A stretch of 64,000 bases of DNA, from NCBI RefSeq assembly GCF_029635795.1, contig NZ_CP114280.1:1798001-1862000 (forward strand), written 5' to 3'. The stretch comes from Dickeya lacustris (lineage in GTDB: Bacteria > Pseudomonadota > Gammaproteobacteria > Enterobacterales > Enterobacteriaceae). How positions within the stretch are numbered: the first letter of the stretch is position 1; every line of letters begins with the position of its first letter. Below are positions 1 to 8,856 of this stretch, one piece after another. Position numbers and translations under genes: made by a program. The notes below the pieces were generated by a model. It made no database searches, was not told the origin of the DNA, and was given only the letters and a program-made list of their open reading frames with translations.

Positions 1-1293
1 CCATTCACCGCTAAATAGACGCCCTAACACCAGTGAACCAAAACCCAGCATAATGCCGGTCACAATGTTACAGGTCAGCACGATAAATACAGCACATACC
101 AGGCCAGACATGGCATCAACAAAGTCGTTAAAATCCAGTTTGGAAACATTACTTAGCATCAGCAAACCGACATACATCAGCGCGGGTGCCGTAGCGTAAG
201 CCGGTACCAGATAAGACAACGGTGATAAAAACAGAATCAGCAGGAACAACGCCCCAACCACCGTGGCCGTTAATCCGGTTTTACCGCCAGCCGCCGTACC
301 CGCCGCTGATTCGATATACACTGCCGCAGGCGACGTCCCAACCAGGCTTGCGAAAATGCTGCTCACAGAATCAGCCGTTAGCGCCCGTCCACCATTAGTG
401 ATTTGCCCTTCTTTATCCAGCAGGTTCGCCTGCCCTGCAACGGCACGGATAGTACCGGTTGCATCAAATACTGCCGTCATCACCAGCGCAAGCACACTTG
501 GTAACACGACTGGCTGCAACGCGCCTTTGATATCCAGAGCAAAAATCAGTGACTGACCATTCGCATCACTCAGACTAGGCAAGGCGAATAATCCCTGATA
601 TTTCACATTGGGGTCAAAAATCAAACCAATAACTGAAATAGCGATAATGACAATCAGTATCCCACCAGGGACACGACGCTTTTCCAAACCAATAGTGGCA
701 GCCAGGCCAATCAGCGACATGATAACCGGGAACGCGGTGAAGTGCCCCAGCGCAACGGGCAAACCATCAATTGGATTTTTGATAACAAGACCAATACCAT
801 TGGCCGCAATAATCAACAAAAACAGGCCGATACCGATACCGGCACCGTGCGCAACCCCGGTAGGCAAGTTACGCAGTATCCAAGAGCGGATACCTGTGGC
901 CGAGATGACGGTAAACAGCACGCCCATCATAAAAATAGCGCCCAGCGCAACCGGTACACTAATATGCTGCCCCAGCACCAGACTAAAAGCGGTGAACGCC
1001 GTCAGTGAAATTGCGCAACCAATTGCCATCGGCAAGTTAGCCCACAACCCCATCAACAACGAGCCAACCCCTGCAACTAAACAGGTGGCAACAAATACTG
1101 CGGCCGGAGGAAAACCGGCTTTACCCAGCATCCCCGGAACAACTATCACTGAGTAAACCATTGCCAGAAAGGTCGTCAGGCCCGCCAGCACTTCCTGACG
1201 AACGCTACTTCCGCGCTGTGTAATCTTGAAGAAAGCATCAAGCGCGCAGGTCGGGCGCGCCGTATCGTCAACCTGACGAGTCGTCTTAGACAT
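1..1293 (-). CDS. ghxP: Guanine/hypoxanthine permease (NCS2/AzgA type), C-terminus beyond the window edge
   Basis: Reading the minus strand from the ATG at 1293 gives about 431 codons that stay open to base 1. The translation follows E. coli GhxP/GhxQ closely: [20 protein letters not shown] near the start, the [14 protein letters not shown] segment, and the [14 protein letters not shown] motif of AzgA-like proton-coupled purine permeases. The family is about 450 residues, so only some 18 residues are missing. It would import guanine and hypoxanthine across the inner membrane. In E. coli a paralogue, ghxQ, lies in the lysS region, so by position this may be ghxQ; sequence alone does not separate the two. 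A PurR-like operator lies upstream. Confidence 0.9.
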   Translation of the reverse strand, partial: MSKTTRQVDDTARPTCALDAFFKITQRGSSVRQEVLAGLTTFLAMVYSVIVVPGMLGKAGFPPAAVFVATCLVAGVGSLLMGLWANLPMAIGCAISLTAFTAFSLVLGQHISVPVALGAIFMMGVLFTVISATGIRSWILRNLPTGVAHGAGIGIGLFLLIIAANGIGLVIKNPIDGLPVALGHFTAFPVIMSLIGLAATIGLEKRRVPGGILIVIIAISVIGLIFDPNVKYQGLFALPSLSDANGQSLIFALDIKGALQPVVLPSVLALVMTAVFDATGTIRAVAGQANLLDKEGQITNGGRALTADSVSSIFASLVGTSPAAVYIESAAGTAAGGKTGLTATVVGALFLLILFLSPLSYLVPAYATAPALMYVGLLMLSNVSKLDFNDFVDAMSGLVCAVFIVLTCNIVTGIMLGFGSLVLGRLFSGEW

Positions 1294-1438
1294 TATATAT
1301 CCCCCTGAATTGTCATTCTTATCAAATAATTATGGTTATCGAGCATCATCATCGGCACAGGGCTAACAAGAAGCCTATGGCGGGCACACGCACTGTTCAG
1401 GTGCAAAATAGACTGCCATTTTACCCGCTCCAACCGCT

Positions 1439-1454
1439 ACGCAAACGATTAACC
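1439..1454. promoter_or_regulatory. Candidate PurR operator
   Basis: ACGCAAACGATTAACC has an intact left half of the PurR operator (ACGCAAACGTTTGCGT) and a degenerate right half. It lies about 146 bp before the purine permease start. Purine permeases are known PurR targets, so the context fits, but half the palindrome is weak. Confidence 0.4.
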
Positions 1455-1712
1455 ACCGCATTACAGAGAGGCCGAGCCCTGCCTGTTGCTATTAAGGCCG
1501 CAGATTATCCTGCCTTCTGGAGATCCATTTCAACTGCTATTCCTGCCAGTATCGCCGGACGTGATACCCAAGGCTCCGCCATAAAACACACAAACGCACA
1601 GTGATGAACAAAGATGAAACAAATGTCCGCTGCAGAAGGTAAAGCAATACATTGATTTTAATTGAAAAATAAAACAGTGGTTCAGAATCAACCGACCGAT
1701 GGCTCATTTTTT

Positions 1713-1728
1713 TGTGATGAACATCACG
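1713..1728. promoter_or_regulatory. CRP-like site upstream of the tiny-ORF promoter
   Basis: TGTGATGAACATCACG matches the CRP consensus TGTGA-N6-TCACA except for the last base. Its centre (1720.5) is about 49 bp before the predicted transcription start, which is not a canonical activation position. Confidence 0.55.
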
Positions 1729-1734
1729 AAAAAG

Positions 1735-1763
1735 TTGACCCGAAGTTAATCGAGGTGTATCTT
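1735..1763 (+). promoter_or_regulatory. Sigma70 promoter for the two tiny ORFs
   Basis: TTGACC at 1735-1740 and TATCTT at 1758-1763 are separated by 17 bp, a good sigma70 arrangement. Transcription would start near 1770 and run through two small ORFs to the terminator at 2031-2058, giving an RNA of roughly 290 nt. Confidence 0.55.
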
Positions 1764-1769
1764 TAAAAC

Positions 1770-1785
1770 CGTGAAGAGCATCACA
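1770..1785. promoter_or_regulatory. Second CRP-like site over the predicted transcription start
   Basis: CGTGAAGAGCATCACA matches TGTGA-N6-TCACA except for the first base. It is centred about 8 bp after the predicted start, where bound CRP would block transcription, so repression by CRP-cAMP is the natural reading. Confidence 0.5.
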
Positions 1786-1816
1786 TAAATAATGAATCGA
1801 CTAGAGGAATACGACA

Positions 1817-1888
1817 ATGACCTTTCTGAAAAAAGTTATCGCTATGTTTGAAAATTTCACCGTTAACTTCGGTATGTTCAACAACTAA
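1817..1888 (+). CDS. Tiny protein of 23 residues, unknown function
   Basis: ATG at 1817 is preceded by AGAGGA at a workable distance, and the ORF ends at TAA 1886-1888. The product begins MTFLKKVIAMFENF, a lysine pair followed by hydrophobic and aromatic residues, so a short amphipathic membrane-binding helix is likely. It is the first of two tiny ORFs on one short transcript. I do not recognise the family. Its start resembles the middle of E. coli AzuC (KILKSMFNNY), which may be chance at this length. Confidence 0.5.
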   Translation: MTFLKKVIAMFENFTVNFGMFNN

Positions 1889-1916
1889 TTCTATTCAGTG
1901 TGTGGGGGTAAAACCG

Positions 1917-2003
1917 ATGAGTATTGTCCGTCAAATCACTCAAGTATTAAAAGCGTTGGGCAAAACCTATCGCGGTGTTAACCCATACGCTCTGTTTCGT
2001 TAA
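1917..2003 (+). CDS. Tiny protein of 28 residues, AzuC-like in size and pattern
   Basis: ATG at 1917 follows a strong GGGGGT ribosome-binding stretch; TAA is at 2001-2003. The product starts MSIVRQITQVLKALGKTYRG and ends in NPYALFR. E. coli AzuC, as I recall it, is also 28 residues, starts with a basic amphipathic helix and ends in PPGNMFR; AzuC is a membrane-associated small protein that affects GlpD and is encoded on a CRP-repressed RNA. The matching length, layout and CRP-like sites make homology plausible but unproven. The terminator follows 28 bp later. Confidence 0.55.
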   Translation: MSIVRQITQVLKALGKTYRGVNPYALFR

Positions 2004-2030
2004 GTAATACATTATCTCTCCTTCTTATTA

Positions 2031-2058
2031 CGGCTACCTTTGGGTAGCCGTTTTTTTT
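2031..2058 (+). terminator. Rho-independent terminator after the tiny ORFs
   Basis: An 8-bp stem (CGGCTACC and GGTAGCCG) around a short T-rich loop is followed by eight T residues. The 258 bp from here to the next gene end are AT-rich, with nothing recognisable. Confidence 0.85.
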
Positions 2059-2316
2059 ATTTACAGTAATACTGTAGGTTCATTGCTTTAATTTTCTATA
2101 TATTATTTATACGGGTGTTAGAATTATTTTTTTAATATGAATTTTGAAAGAAGTTGAAGAGTAAGCGTAAAAACATTTTCTTAATTAAATATAGAAATAG
2201 TTAAACCGCAGAGGTATATCTATTTTAATTTAAAGAAGAAGCTAATTTTTATTATAAAAATGAGTATTTCATAAAGAATTATATTTATCTCACAGAGAAA
2301 ACTTCGCCTTCAGCCA

Positions 2317-3066
2317 TTAGAAAGAAAAGTGATAACGAAGGTAACTTCTTACATACCAAAGAAAGTGACGTGATAGTATATTTCTATTCTTATAAGCACC
2401 AATATGTACAGCCTCAATATTTGGATAATAAATAATTTCTATATTTTTCCTTCTCGCCCTTCTGCAAATATCCACATCTTCGAAATACATGAAAAAACCT
2501 TCATTAAATCCATGTAAAGATTGATAAACATCCACTCGAAATAGAAGAAATGACCCTGCAGCCCAGTCGATAGGAATAGGTTTTTTTATTTCTGATTTAT
2601 CGTATACGTCCAGTCGTGCTCTGTTAAAAAAAGCAGACCATGGTGCTAATAATGATGGGAATTTTTTTATAGAATTCTCAGGGTGTTTTTTTTCCTTGTC
2701 TTTAAAAAGGTTAATTGTACATATTTCCGCACGTTCTCTTTCAACGATGTCATGAAGCTTTACCAACTCAGCGACATCAATAATTACATCAGGGTTCAAT
2801 ACCAGAAAGAAATCAGCACTGGACATGCATAGATTATGCCGACAATAGTCGTAAACATAATTATTATTCTGTGAAAACCCTAATCCATACTTTTCGTTGA
2901 GTAATGTGATTCCTGATTTTTCTGCATACTCAAGTAACTGGGTGCTGGGTTTCGTATTACACTTAATAACAACCGTAAAATTTTTAGCCAGTACAGATAA
3001 CACATTACTCTCAATAATTAGGGCATCACTGTTATGGCTGACAACAGAAATAAAAATATTAGTCAC
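2317..3066 (-). CDS. Family 2 glycosyltransferase, WbbL-like rhamnosyltransferase
   Basis: The 249-residue product has a GT-A fold pattern: a short N-terminal strand (FISVVSHNSDALI), the LNPDV metal-binding region at about 90-94, the WAAGSFLLFR acceptor motif near 170 and FEDVDICRRARRK near 197. The same motifs in the same order occur in E. coli WbbL, which transfers L-rhamnose from dTDP-rhamnose onto the lipid-linked O-unit primer. The rml genes at 18.0-21.4 kb would supply that donor. It is cytoplasmic and membrane-peripheral, transcribed just after the dehydratase gene (4-bp gap), so the two probably form one operon. Confidence 0.8.
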   Translation of the reverse strand: MTNIFISVVSHNSDALIIESNVLSVLAKNFTVVIKCNTKPSTQLLEYAEKSGITLLNEKYGLGFSQNNNYVYDYCRHNLCMSSADFFLVLNPDVIIDVAELVKLHDIVERERAEICTINLFKDKEKKHPENSIKKFPSLLAPWSAFFNRARLDVYDKSEIKKPIPIDWAAGSFLLFRVDVYQSLHGFNEGFFMYFEDVDICRRARRKNIEIIYYPNIEAVHIGAYKNRNILSRHFLWYVRSYLRYHFSF

Positions 3067-3070
3067 AATA

Positions 3071-4951
3071 TCAACCCTTCTTATTCAACGTCGGCGTATA
3101 TCCTGTAGGAGCCATTAGCAAAATAGCTTTAATTGACTCCACATTAAAATCATGACAACATCTATCTAACTTATCCAATAACAGTTGCATATCTTGCCAA
3201 CTGAGTTTTTCCTCTTGTGCTGTCATAATTTTAGGATGATCGGTTCCCTCTACATTTTCACCGATCAATAATTCTTCATATAATTTTTCTCCTGGTCGTA
3301 ACCCAGTAAATTTGATCGCAATATCGCCCTCATCACTATACCCTTCAATGTATTCTTTCATCCCCATCAAATTGATCATGCGTCGTGCGAGATCAAGAAT
3401 TTTGACGGGTTCCCCCATATCTAATACAAACACTTGACCGTTCATTCCCATAGCACCGGCTTGTATAACAAGCTGTGCTGCCTCAGGAATCAACATAAAA
3501 TAACGAATAATATCTGGATGGGTTACAGTAACAGGCCCTCCTAGACGTATCTGTTTCTTGAATAGGGGGACAACAGAGCCTGATGACCCTAATACATTAC
3601 CAAAACGCACCATCGTAAAAATAGTCTGATGCTGGCGTTCCGCCAATGCTTGTAGAATAAGTTCAGCCATTCTCTTGCTGGTGCCCATTATATTCGTAGG
3701 GCGAACGGCTTTATCCGTTGAGATAAGCGTAAAATTGGTGACACCCTCAGCAATAGCTGCTTCAGCACAAGCCAGAGTACCAAAAACGTTATTACGGATT
3801 CCTTCGATAACGTTCTCCTCAACAAGAGGAACATGTTTGTATGCTGCCGCGTGATAGATAGTTTCTACCTGATTGGCTTTTATCAGCTTTTGCACCCGAT
3901 TCTGTTTTTGTACAGAACCCAGTGCAGTCACAATTTTCGTTTCTAATTTCAGCCGTTTTTTGATGTTTTGTAATTCTTGATCAATGGTATAGAGGTTGTA
4001 TTCATTTAGTTCGAACAGCACCAAGACACGAGGACGCTGTGTAAGTATTTGGCGACATAACTCTGAACCAATAGAGCCACCGGCCCCTGTGACCATCACT
4101 GATTTGCCAGAAATATTTTTTGCCATTAGTTGTTTGTCTGGATCAACCGCTTCACGGCCTAATAAATCCGCCACATCCAGATCGCGTATTTCAGTTGCAA
4201 CGGCTTTACCTGCCGCAATATCTTCAACAGAGGGAACCGATTGCACTTCAATTGGCCAATGCGATAATTTTTCCAGTAACCGTAAGCGTTGCCCTTTCTT
4301 GATGTTGTTCACTGCCAATAGCAATTTCACGGGTTGATACAGAGGTTTTAATTTTTCAAATTCACTGCTGTGATGAACTCGAATACCGCAAATAATCTGC
4401 CCGATTTTTTTTTCATCATCATCAAATATCACTACCGGGTGATATTCATCCCCCTGAATCAGCGCATAGAGCAGATCTCGCCCCGTCGAACCAGCACCAT
4501 AGATAAAGACGTTTGGCTTCTGGCGCTTGTAATAGTGGTAATAAAAAGTACGAATAAGAACGCGAGGACTTCCCAGTGCCAAAGTGGCCAAACCCGCATA
4601 GATGAAAGGCACACTGCGTGGTACAAAAGATTGAAAAAAGAAACTGCTCAATGACAGGCTAATCGCAGATAAGATGACGGATAAAAAAACATATCCCATT
4701 GCAGGTAGCATCATGTAGCGCAATACGGCCCGATACATGCCACAGCGGATAAAAACTAAAATAGTGATAGAAAGGGTGACGACAAGGCTTGCAATTTCAG
4801 CATAACCGACCTGAAAGGTCATCGTACCCAGGCGAACAGCCACAGCCAGATAGAGCGAGACAATAATGGCGATAACGTCATACAGTACCGTCACGGTGCG
4901 CTTCTGGGCGCGTTCAGCATTAAGCAAAAGCGAAATGAATTTTAACATCAA
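3071..4951 (-). CDS. Membrane-anchored UDP-HexNAc 4,6-dehydratase, WbpM/FlaA1 family
   Basis: The 626-residue protein has about four N-terminal membrane helices (residues 20-125), a first Rossmann domain (VFIYGAGSTGRDLL near 148-161) and a C-terminal SDR domain with VTGAGGSIGSE at 287-297 and STDKAVRPTNIMGTSKR at 411-427. The methionine in MGTSK where most SDRs have tyrosine is typical of large WbpM-type dehydratases. Such enzymes convert UDP-GlcNAc to a 4-keto-6-deoxy sugar, the first step to QuiNAc or FucNAc. Length is normal for the family. The reductase and initiating transferase genes are divergent from it, 268 bp away. Confidence 0.88.
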   Translation of the reverse strand: MMLKFISLLLNAERAQKRTVTVLYDVIAIIVSLYLAVAVRLGTMTFQVGYAEIASLVVTLSITILVFIRCGMYRAVLRYMMLPAMGYVFLSVILSAISLSLSSFFFQSFVPRSVPFIYAGLATLALGSPRVLIRTFYYHYYKRQKPNVFIYGAGSTGRDLLYALIQGDEYHPVVIFDDDEKKIGQIICGIRVHHSSEFEKLKPLYQPVKLLLAVNNIKKGQRLRLLEKLSHWPIEVQSVPSVEDIAAGKAVATEIRDLDVADLLGREAVDPDKQLMAKNISGKSVMVTGAGGSIGSELCRQILTQRPRVLVLFELNEYNLYTIDQELQNIKKRLKLETKIVTALGSVQKQNRVQKLIKANQVETIYHAAAYKHVPLVEENVIEGIRNNVFGTLACAEAAIAEGVTNFTLISTDKAVRPTNIMGTSKRMAELILQALAERQHQTIFTMVRFGNVLGSSGSVVPLFKKQIRLGGPVTVTHPDIIRYFMLIPEAAQLVIQAGAMGMNGQVFVLDMGEPVKILDLARRMINLMGMKEYIEGYSDEGDIAIKFTGLRPGEKLYEELLIGENVEGTDHPKIMTAQEEKLSWQDMQLLLDKLDRCCHDFNVESIKAILLMAPTGYTPTLNKKG

Positions 4952-5219
4952 GAACCTGAATGTTTGGATGTGACAGTAAAGTGATATTAATCGGGTATTT
5001 TAGTGGTCTGCTAATGGCTTGACCAGTCGTGTTATGCTGAATTTTGGTTAAAGATCTTGTGGGCGCTATCATCGTGTGCTGCTTCTTACGCCAATAGTAT
5101 CGCATTGTTCGTTTTTATCGCTATACCGTAGTATGCGATGACAGTATGCGGCGACATTTATCGCCTCATCGTTAATTGCCTCATCTTACTGGGTATGGGT
5201 TTTAAATCAGGTAATTATC

Positions 5220-6185
5220 TTGAAAATATTTGTCACAGGCAGCAGTGGTTTTGTCGGAAGCCGGGTGATAGCTCTGGCGCAACAGCAAGGCATCTCCTGC
5301 GTAGGTCAGCGTAGCTTGAGTGCTGCCAGCGAAGGCGAGCCGTCCCTCTTTTTTGCGAACCTGACGGAGTCTACCGACTGGAGACCCGCGCTACATGACA
5401 TTGATGTCATTGTGCATTGCGCAGCCAGAGTCCATCAGATGAATGATAAACAGGATATGCTGTCGCTTTATCGGCAGACCAATGTGGCAGGAACGCTGCA
5501 ATTGGCCAGACAGGCAAGTGAGGCTGGGGTAAAACGATTTATTTTTATCAGTTCCGTCAAAGTGAATGGTGAACAAACCGCAGCAGGGCAGCCTTTTTGC
5601 GCAGAGGTCGTGACTCCGCCTACCGATCCCTATGGATTGAGTAAATTCGAGGCAGAGCAAGGATTGTTAGCGTTATCGCGCGAAACCGGTCTGGACATCG
5701 TCATTATTCGTCCCCCCCTGGTCTATGGGCCTGGCGTTAAAGCGAATTTTCAGTCAATGATGCGTTGGATGATGAAACGCGTTCCGTTACCACTGGCTGC
5801 CGTTGACAATCGCCGCAGCCTGGTATTTATCGATAATTTAGTGAGTTTAGTATTATTATGCCTTGAGCACCCTTTAGCTGCCGGTAGAGTCTGGATGATT
5901 TCGGATAATCATGATGTCTCTACCGCAACATTATTGGCTGATATGGCTCGTGCGTTAGGGGTAAAAAATCGTAGCTGGCGGTGCCCGGTGGCATTTCTGA
6001 AATATGCGGCGGCAATGTGCGGTAAACGAGCGATGGCTGAACGCTTATTAGGCTCGTTGCAAGTCGATATATCTGATACCCAGCGCTGCCTTGGCTGGCA
6101 GCCCAGCATCCCTTACCATCAAGCCATGCTAATTACAGCGAATGCGTTTTTAGCGCAATCTGGTGAGGCTAAAAACGCCAAATAG
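5220..6185 (+). CDS. NAD-dependent epimerase/reductase, UDP-4-keto-6-deoxy-HexNAc type
   Basis: This 321-residue SDR starts at TTG 5220, directly before KIFVTGSSGFVGS, the nucleotide-binding loop. It carries YGLSKFEAE, the YxxxK catalytic pair, near residue 140. It resembles WbpV, WbpK and the Rhizobium WreQ type, which reduce the 4-keto product of a WbpM-like enzyme to UDP-QuiNAc or UDP-FucNAc. That function is inferred from its partners: the dehydratase lies on the other side of a short divergent promoter region and an initiating sugar transferase follows 47 bp downstream. A UDP-sugar 4-epimerase role cannot be excluded. Confidence 0.75.
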   Translation: MKIFVTGSSGFVGSRVIALAQQQGISCVGQRSLSAASEGEPSLFFANLTESTDWRPALHDIDVIVHCAARVHQMNDKQDMLSLYRQTNVAGTLQLARQASEAGVKRFIFISSVKVNGEQTAAGQPFCAEVVTPPTDPYGLSKFEAEQGLLALSRETGLDIVIIRPPLVYGPGVKANFQSMMRWMMKRVPLPLAAVDNRRSLVFIDNLVSLVLLCLEHPLAAGRVWMISDNHDVSTATLLADMARALGVKNRSWRCPVAFLKYAAAMCGKRAMAERLLGSLQVDISDTQRCLGWQPSIPYHQAMLITANAFLAQSGEAKNAK

Positions 6186-6232
6186 CGGAATATTTTTCAT
6201 TTAAAACAGATGGTAAACGTTGAGCGGTAATT

Positions 6233-6781
6233 ATGTTGCGTATTTTTGATGTCATGCTTGCTCTGATTGGAGTGCTGTGTTTGTGGCCTGTCATGGTCGT
6301 GGTTTATCTGTTGGGATTATTCGATACGGGGTCTCCGATATTTGTTCAACAGCGTGTTGGCAAACGGCAACGCCCGTTTAATCTTATTAAATTTCGCACT
6401 ATGGCGGTGAAAACAGAATCGGTTGCGACACACCTTGCGAGTCGTGCGGCTATCACGCCGCTCGGATCTTTTTTACGTAAAACCAAGTTAGACGAATTAC
6501 CGCAATTGATTAATGTGCTCAAAGGTGAAATGAGCCTGGTCGGGCCGAGACCTTGCCTGTTTAATCAACAGGAGTTGATTGAAGAACGGCAAAAGCGGGG
6601 GGTGTTTGAGGTGTTACCGGGGATTACAGGTCTGGCCCAGGTTAATGCGGTAGATATGTCTACACCACAAAAACTGGCCGAGTACGATAGGCAGATGATA
6701 GAAACAATGACGCTGGCACATTATTTCACCTATTTAGTACAAACTGTCGTTGGTAAGGGCTCTGGGGATCGCGTTCGCTAA
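6233..6781 (+). CDS. Initiating sugar-1-phosphate transferase (PglC/WreU-like, monotopic)
   Basis: At 182 residues this is a minimal member of the bacterial sugar transferase family. One N-terminal hydrophobic segment (residues 5-28) precedes QQRVGKRQRPFNLIKFRTM, then TKLDELPQLINVLKGEMSLVGPRP with the catalytic Asp-Glu pair. These proteins move a sugar-1-phosphate from UDP-sugar onto undecaprenyl phosphate at the inner membrane. PglC-type enzymes usually take N-acetylated 6-deoxy sugars, which agrees with the neighbouring dehydratase and reductase. It is the likely first step of O-polysaccharide synthesis here. No WecA- or WbpL-like polytopic initiator is in the window. Confidence 0.85.
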   Translation: MLRIFDVMLALIGVLCLWPVMVVVYLLGLFDTGSPIFVQQRVGKRQRPFNLIKFRTMAVKTESVATHLASRAAITPLGSFLRKTKLDELPQLINVLKGEMSLVGPRPCLFNQQELIEERQKRGVFEVLPGITGLAQVNAVDMSTPQKLAEYDRQMIETMTLAHYFTYLVQTVVGKGSGDRVR

Positions 6782-6958
6782 TGCATTGAGAGACGCCTTT
6801 TATGGCAAAGGAGTGAAACCGTACCGCGATACTCTTTGTAATCGAAGATACGCTCTGCAATCGAAATGATTTTCTGCAAATCTCATGTAAACGCATGGAG
6901 TTTGTATCGTAAAACACGTGGTCTATTAAATGTGTCGATCGTTATCTAAGGAGAGAAA

Positions 6959-7387
6959 ATGTCCGTTTCTGCACGTAATCAGCTCAAGGGTATTGTGTCA
7001 CAAGTCTCCGAAGGCGCAGTAAATAGCGAGGTCGTATTGACGCTGGAAAGCGGCGAGCAGCTCACGACTATCATCACGCGTAGCAGTGTGGTGGAACTGG
7101 GTCTGGAACCAGGAAAAACCGCCTTGGCGTTAATCAAAGCCCCTTGGGTGGTTTTAGCATCAGCCGATTGCGGCCTGAAATTCTCCGCACGTAACCAGTT
7201 TTCCGGCACGGTTGACTCATGCATCAACGGGGCGGTTCATAGCACGGTTCAGATAGCCACTCACGCCGGGCTTATACTGCATGCAAGCGTCACCAATGAA
7301 AGTGTCGTTGAAATGGGATTACAGCCGGGCAGTAAGGTCATCGCCTTAATTAAGGCTTCCAGCGTTATTCTGGCAACACCATGCTAA
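6959..7387 (+). CDS. Molbindin, two tandem Mop (TOBE) domains
   Basis: The 142-residue protein is two copies of the same module: SARNQLKGIVSQVSEGAVNS at the start and SARNQFSGTVDSCINGAVHS about 75 residues later, each ending in an IKA..VILA-type strand. This is the di-Mop molbindin architecture (ModG type), which binds molybdate or tungstate at subunit interfaces and serves as a cytoplasmic store or buffer. A clear AAGGAGAG ribosome site precedes the ATG. No molybdate transporter genes are adjacent, so it stands alone between the sugar transferase and the acyltransferase. Confidence 0.85.
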   Translation: MSVSARNQLKGIVSQVSEGAVNSEVVLTLESGEQLTTIITRSSVVELGLEPGKTALALIKAPWVVLASADCGLKFSARNQFSGTVDSCINGAVHSTVQIATHAGLILHASVTNESVVEMGLQPGSKVIALIKASSVILATPC

Positions 7388-7645
7388 TACCGTGACACAG
7401 TCAGGAAAATGTAACCACCGCGCATGGTCGCTATTTGGTAATATTTACACTCCGCCTCTCCTCTCTTAACGGGAATTCGGGTAATCTTAACCGCTCCGGC
7501 AGCAGGCTTTATGCGCTCGTTTGCTGCCGTTCATCCTCTTTTTTTACATTCACTGTGTATTCCTTTGGGTTGGCTGGATAACGACACTGTCGGGCATAGT
7601 TGGTTTGTAAGAACTGGCTGGCGTCGTATTCAGGAATATTTCATC

Positions 7646-8566
7646 ATGACTCAACAAACATTTACCCGGGATTTGCTCCATCCGCGCTATTGGTTACTGT
7701 GGTGTGGCTTGGCCATTTTGTTTCTGCTCGTGCAATTACCGTACCCACTACTGATGCGGTTAGGAAGTGCATTGGGGCGGGGATCACGTTATTTTCTTAA
7801 ACGCCGTGTTGCTGTGGCCCGCCGTAATCTGGAACTCTGTTTTCCTGAGATGACGGTTGAAAAGCGTGAAAGCTTGCTAGAGGCGAATTTCGCCTCACTC
7901 GGTATGGCGCTGATGGAAACCGGTATGGCCTGGTTTTGGTCAGACAAGCGTGTCAGGGCGTGGTTTGACGTTTCAGGATTTGAACACTTGCAGCACGCCG
8001 GGCGTGAGCAACGTGGTGTTATGGTCATTGGCGTTCATTTCATGTCGCTGGAGCTGGGAGGGCGTGCAATGGGCCTTTGTCAGCCGATGATGGCGATGTA
8101 TCGACGTCATAACAATAAAGTAATGGAACTGGTGCAAACCTGGGGTCGCTCGCGATCGAACAAGGCGATGATCGACAGGAAAGATTTGCGGGGTATGGTG
8201 CAGGCATTAAAAAGCGGCGAGGCGGTATGGTTCGCGCCCGATCAGGACTATGGCCCGAAAGGCAGTGTCTTTGCGCCATTCTTTGCTGTGGAACATGCGG
8301 CAACAACTTCGGGTACATTTACCATTCATCGTTTAGCACAGCCGGCAATTATCACCACAGTATTGATTCGAAAACCAGACTTTAAGGGCTATCATCTGGT
8401 TATTGAGCCTGAATTGCAGGACTACCCTTCCCAGGATCAACAGCTTGCAGCAAAATATATGAATCAGATTATCGAACGGGAAATTCTGCGTGCCCCAGAG
8501 CAGTATCTATGGTTGCATCGCCGATTTAAAACCCGCCCCGATGGTGAGTCGTCGCTGTACTGCTAA
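7646..8566 (+). CDS. lpxP: Lipid A palmitoleoyl/lauroyl acyltransferase, LpxP type
   Basis: I start it at ATG 7646, giving 306 residues, the usual LpxL/LpxP length and N-terminus (LLHPRYWLLW). The open frame extends 45 codons further upstream but that part matches nothing. It has an N-terminal membrane helix, the HFMSLE acyltransferase motif, QTWGRSRSNKAM and the C-terminus LHRRFKTRPDGESSLY. The segments GVMVIGVHFMSLELGGRAMG and ALKSGEAVWFAPDQDYG are closer to E. coli LpxP, the cold-induced palmitoleoyl transferase, than to LpxL. It acylates Kdo2-lipid IVA at the inner leaflet. Confidence 0.85.
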   Translation: MTQQTFTRDLLHPRYWLLWCGLAILFLLVQLPYPLLMRLGSALGRGSRYFLKRRVAVARRNLELCFPEMTVEKRESLLEANFASLGMALMETGMAWFWSDKRVRAWFDVSGFEHLQHAGREQRGVMVIGVHFMSLELGGRAMGLCQPMMAMYRRHNNKVMELVQTWGRSRSNKAMIDRKDLRGMVQALKSGEAVWFAPDQDYGPKGSVFAPFFAVEHAATTSGTFTIHRLAQPAIITTVLIRKPDFKGYHLVIEPELQDYPSQDQQLAAKYMNQIIEREILRAPEQYLWLHRRFKTRPDGESSLYC

Positions 8567-8601
8567 ACCACCCTGATATTTTTCTGAGAGTTAGGATAAA
8601 C

Positions 8602-8642
8602 ATATAGTGTCAAACAAGGGGCATAACTGTTTGGCACTATAT
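8602..8642. terminator. Long hairpin between convergent genes
   Basis: Arms of 15 bp (8602-8616 and 8628-8642, 14 of 15 paired) enclose an 11-nt loop. It sits 35 bp after the acyltransferase stop, with the next gene approaching from the other side. There is no clean T-tract on either strand, so termination is likely but not certain. The rest of 8567-8856 shows nothing recognisable. Confidence 0.5.
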
Positions 8643-8856
8643 ATTGTTATCAAACGCGAACACACAGACCTTCCATCCAATTAATAGATAAAACTTTCAG
8701 TATATGAGGAAAGAAATATATATTCGCACTCCTACAAAAAACACTTCGGCATCCATGCCCTAACATTGATTATCAACATATCACTAGAGAAGTGGATGCA
8801 GCATCAACAATAAAAATTTACCAGACAACGAAACTTAATTCGTCTATTTATAAAAT

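Noticed and set aside
1332..1604. 90-codon ORF opposite the purine permease promoter
   Set aside because: Overlaps the PurR-like operator and promoter region and has no protein-like pattern.
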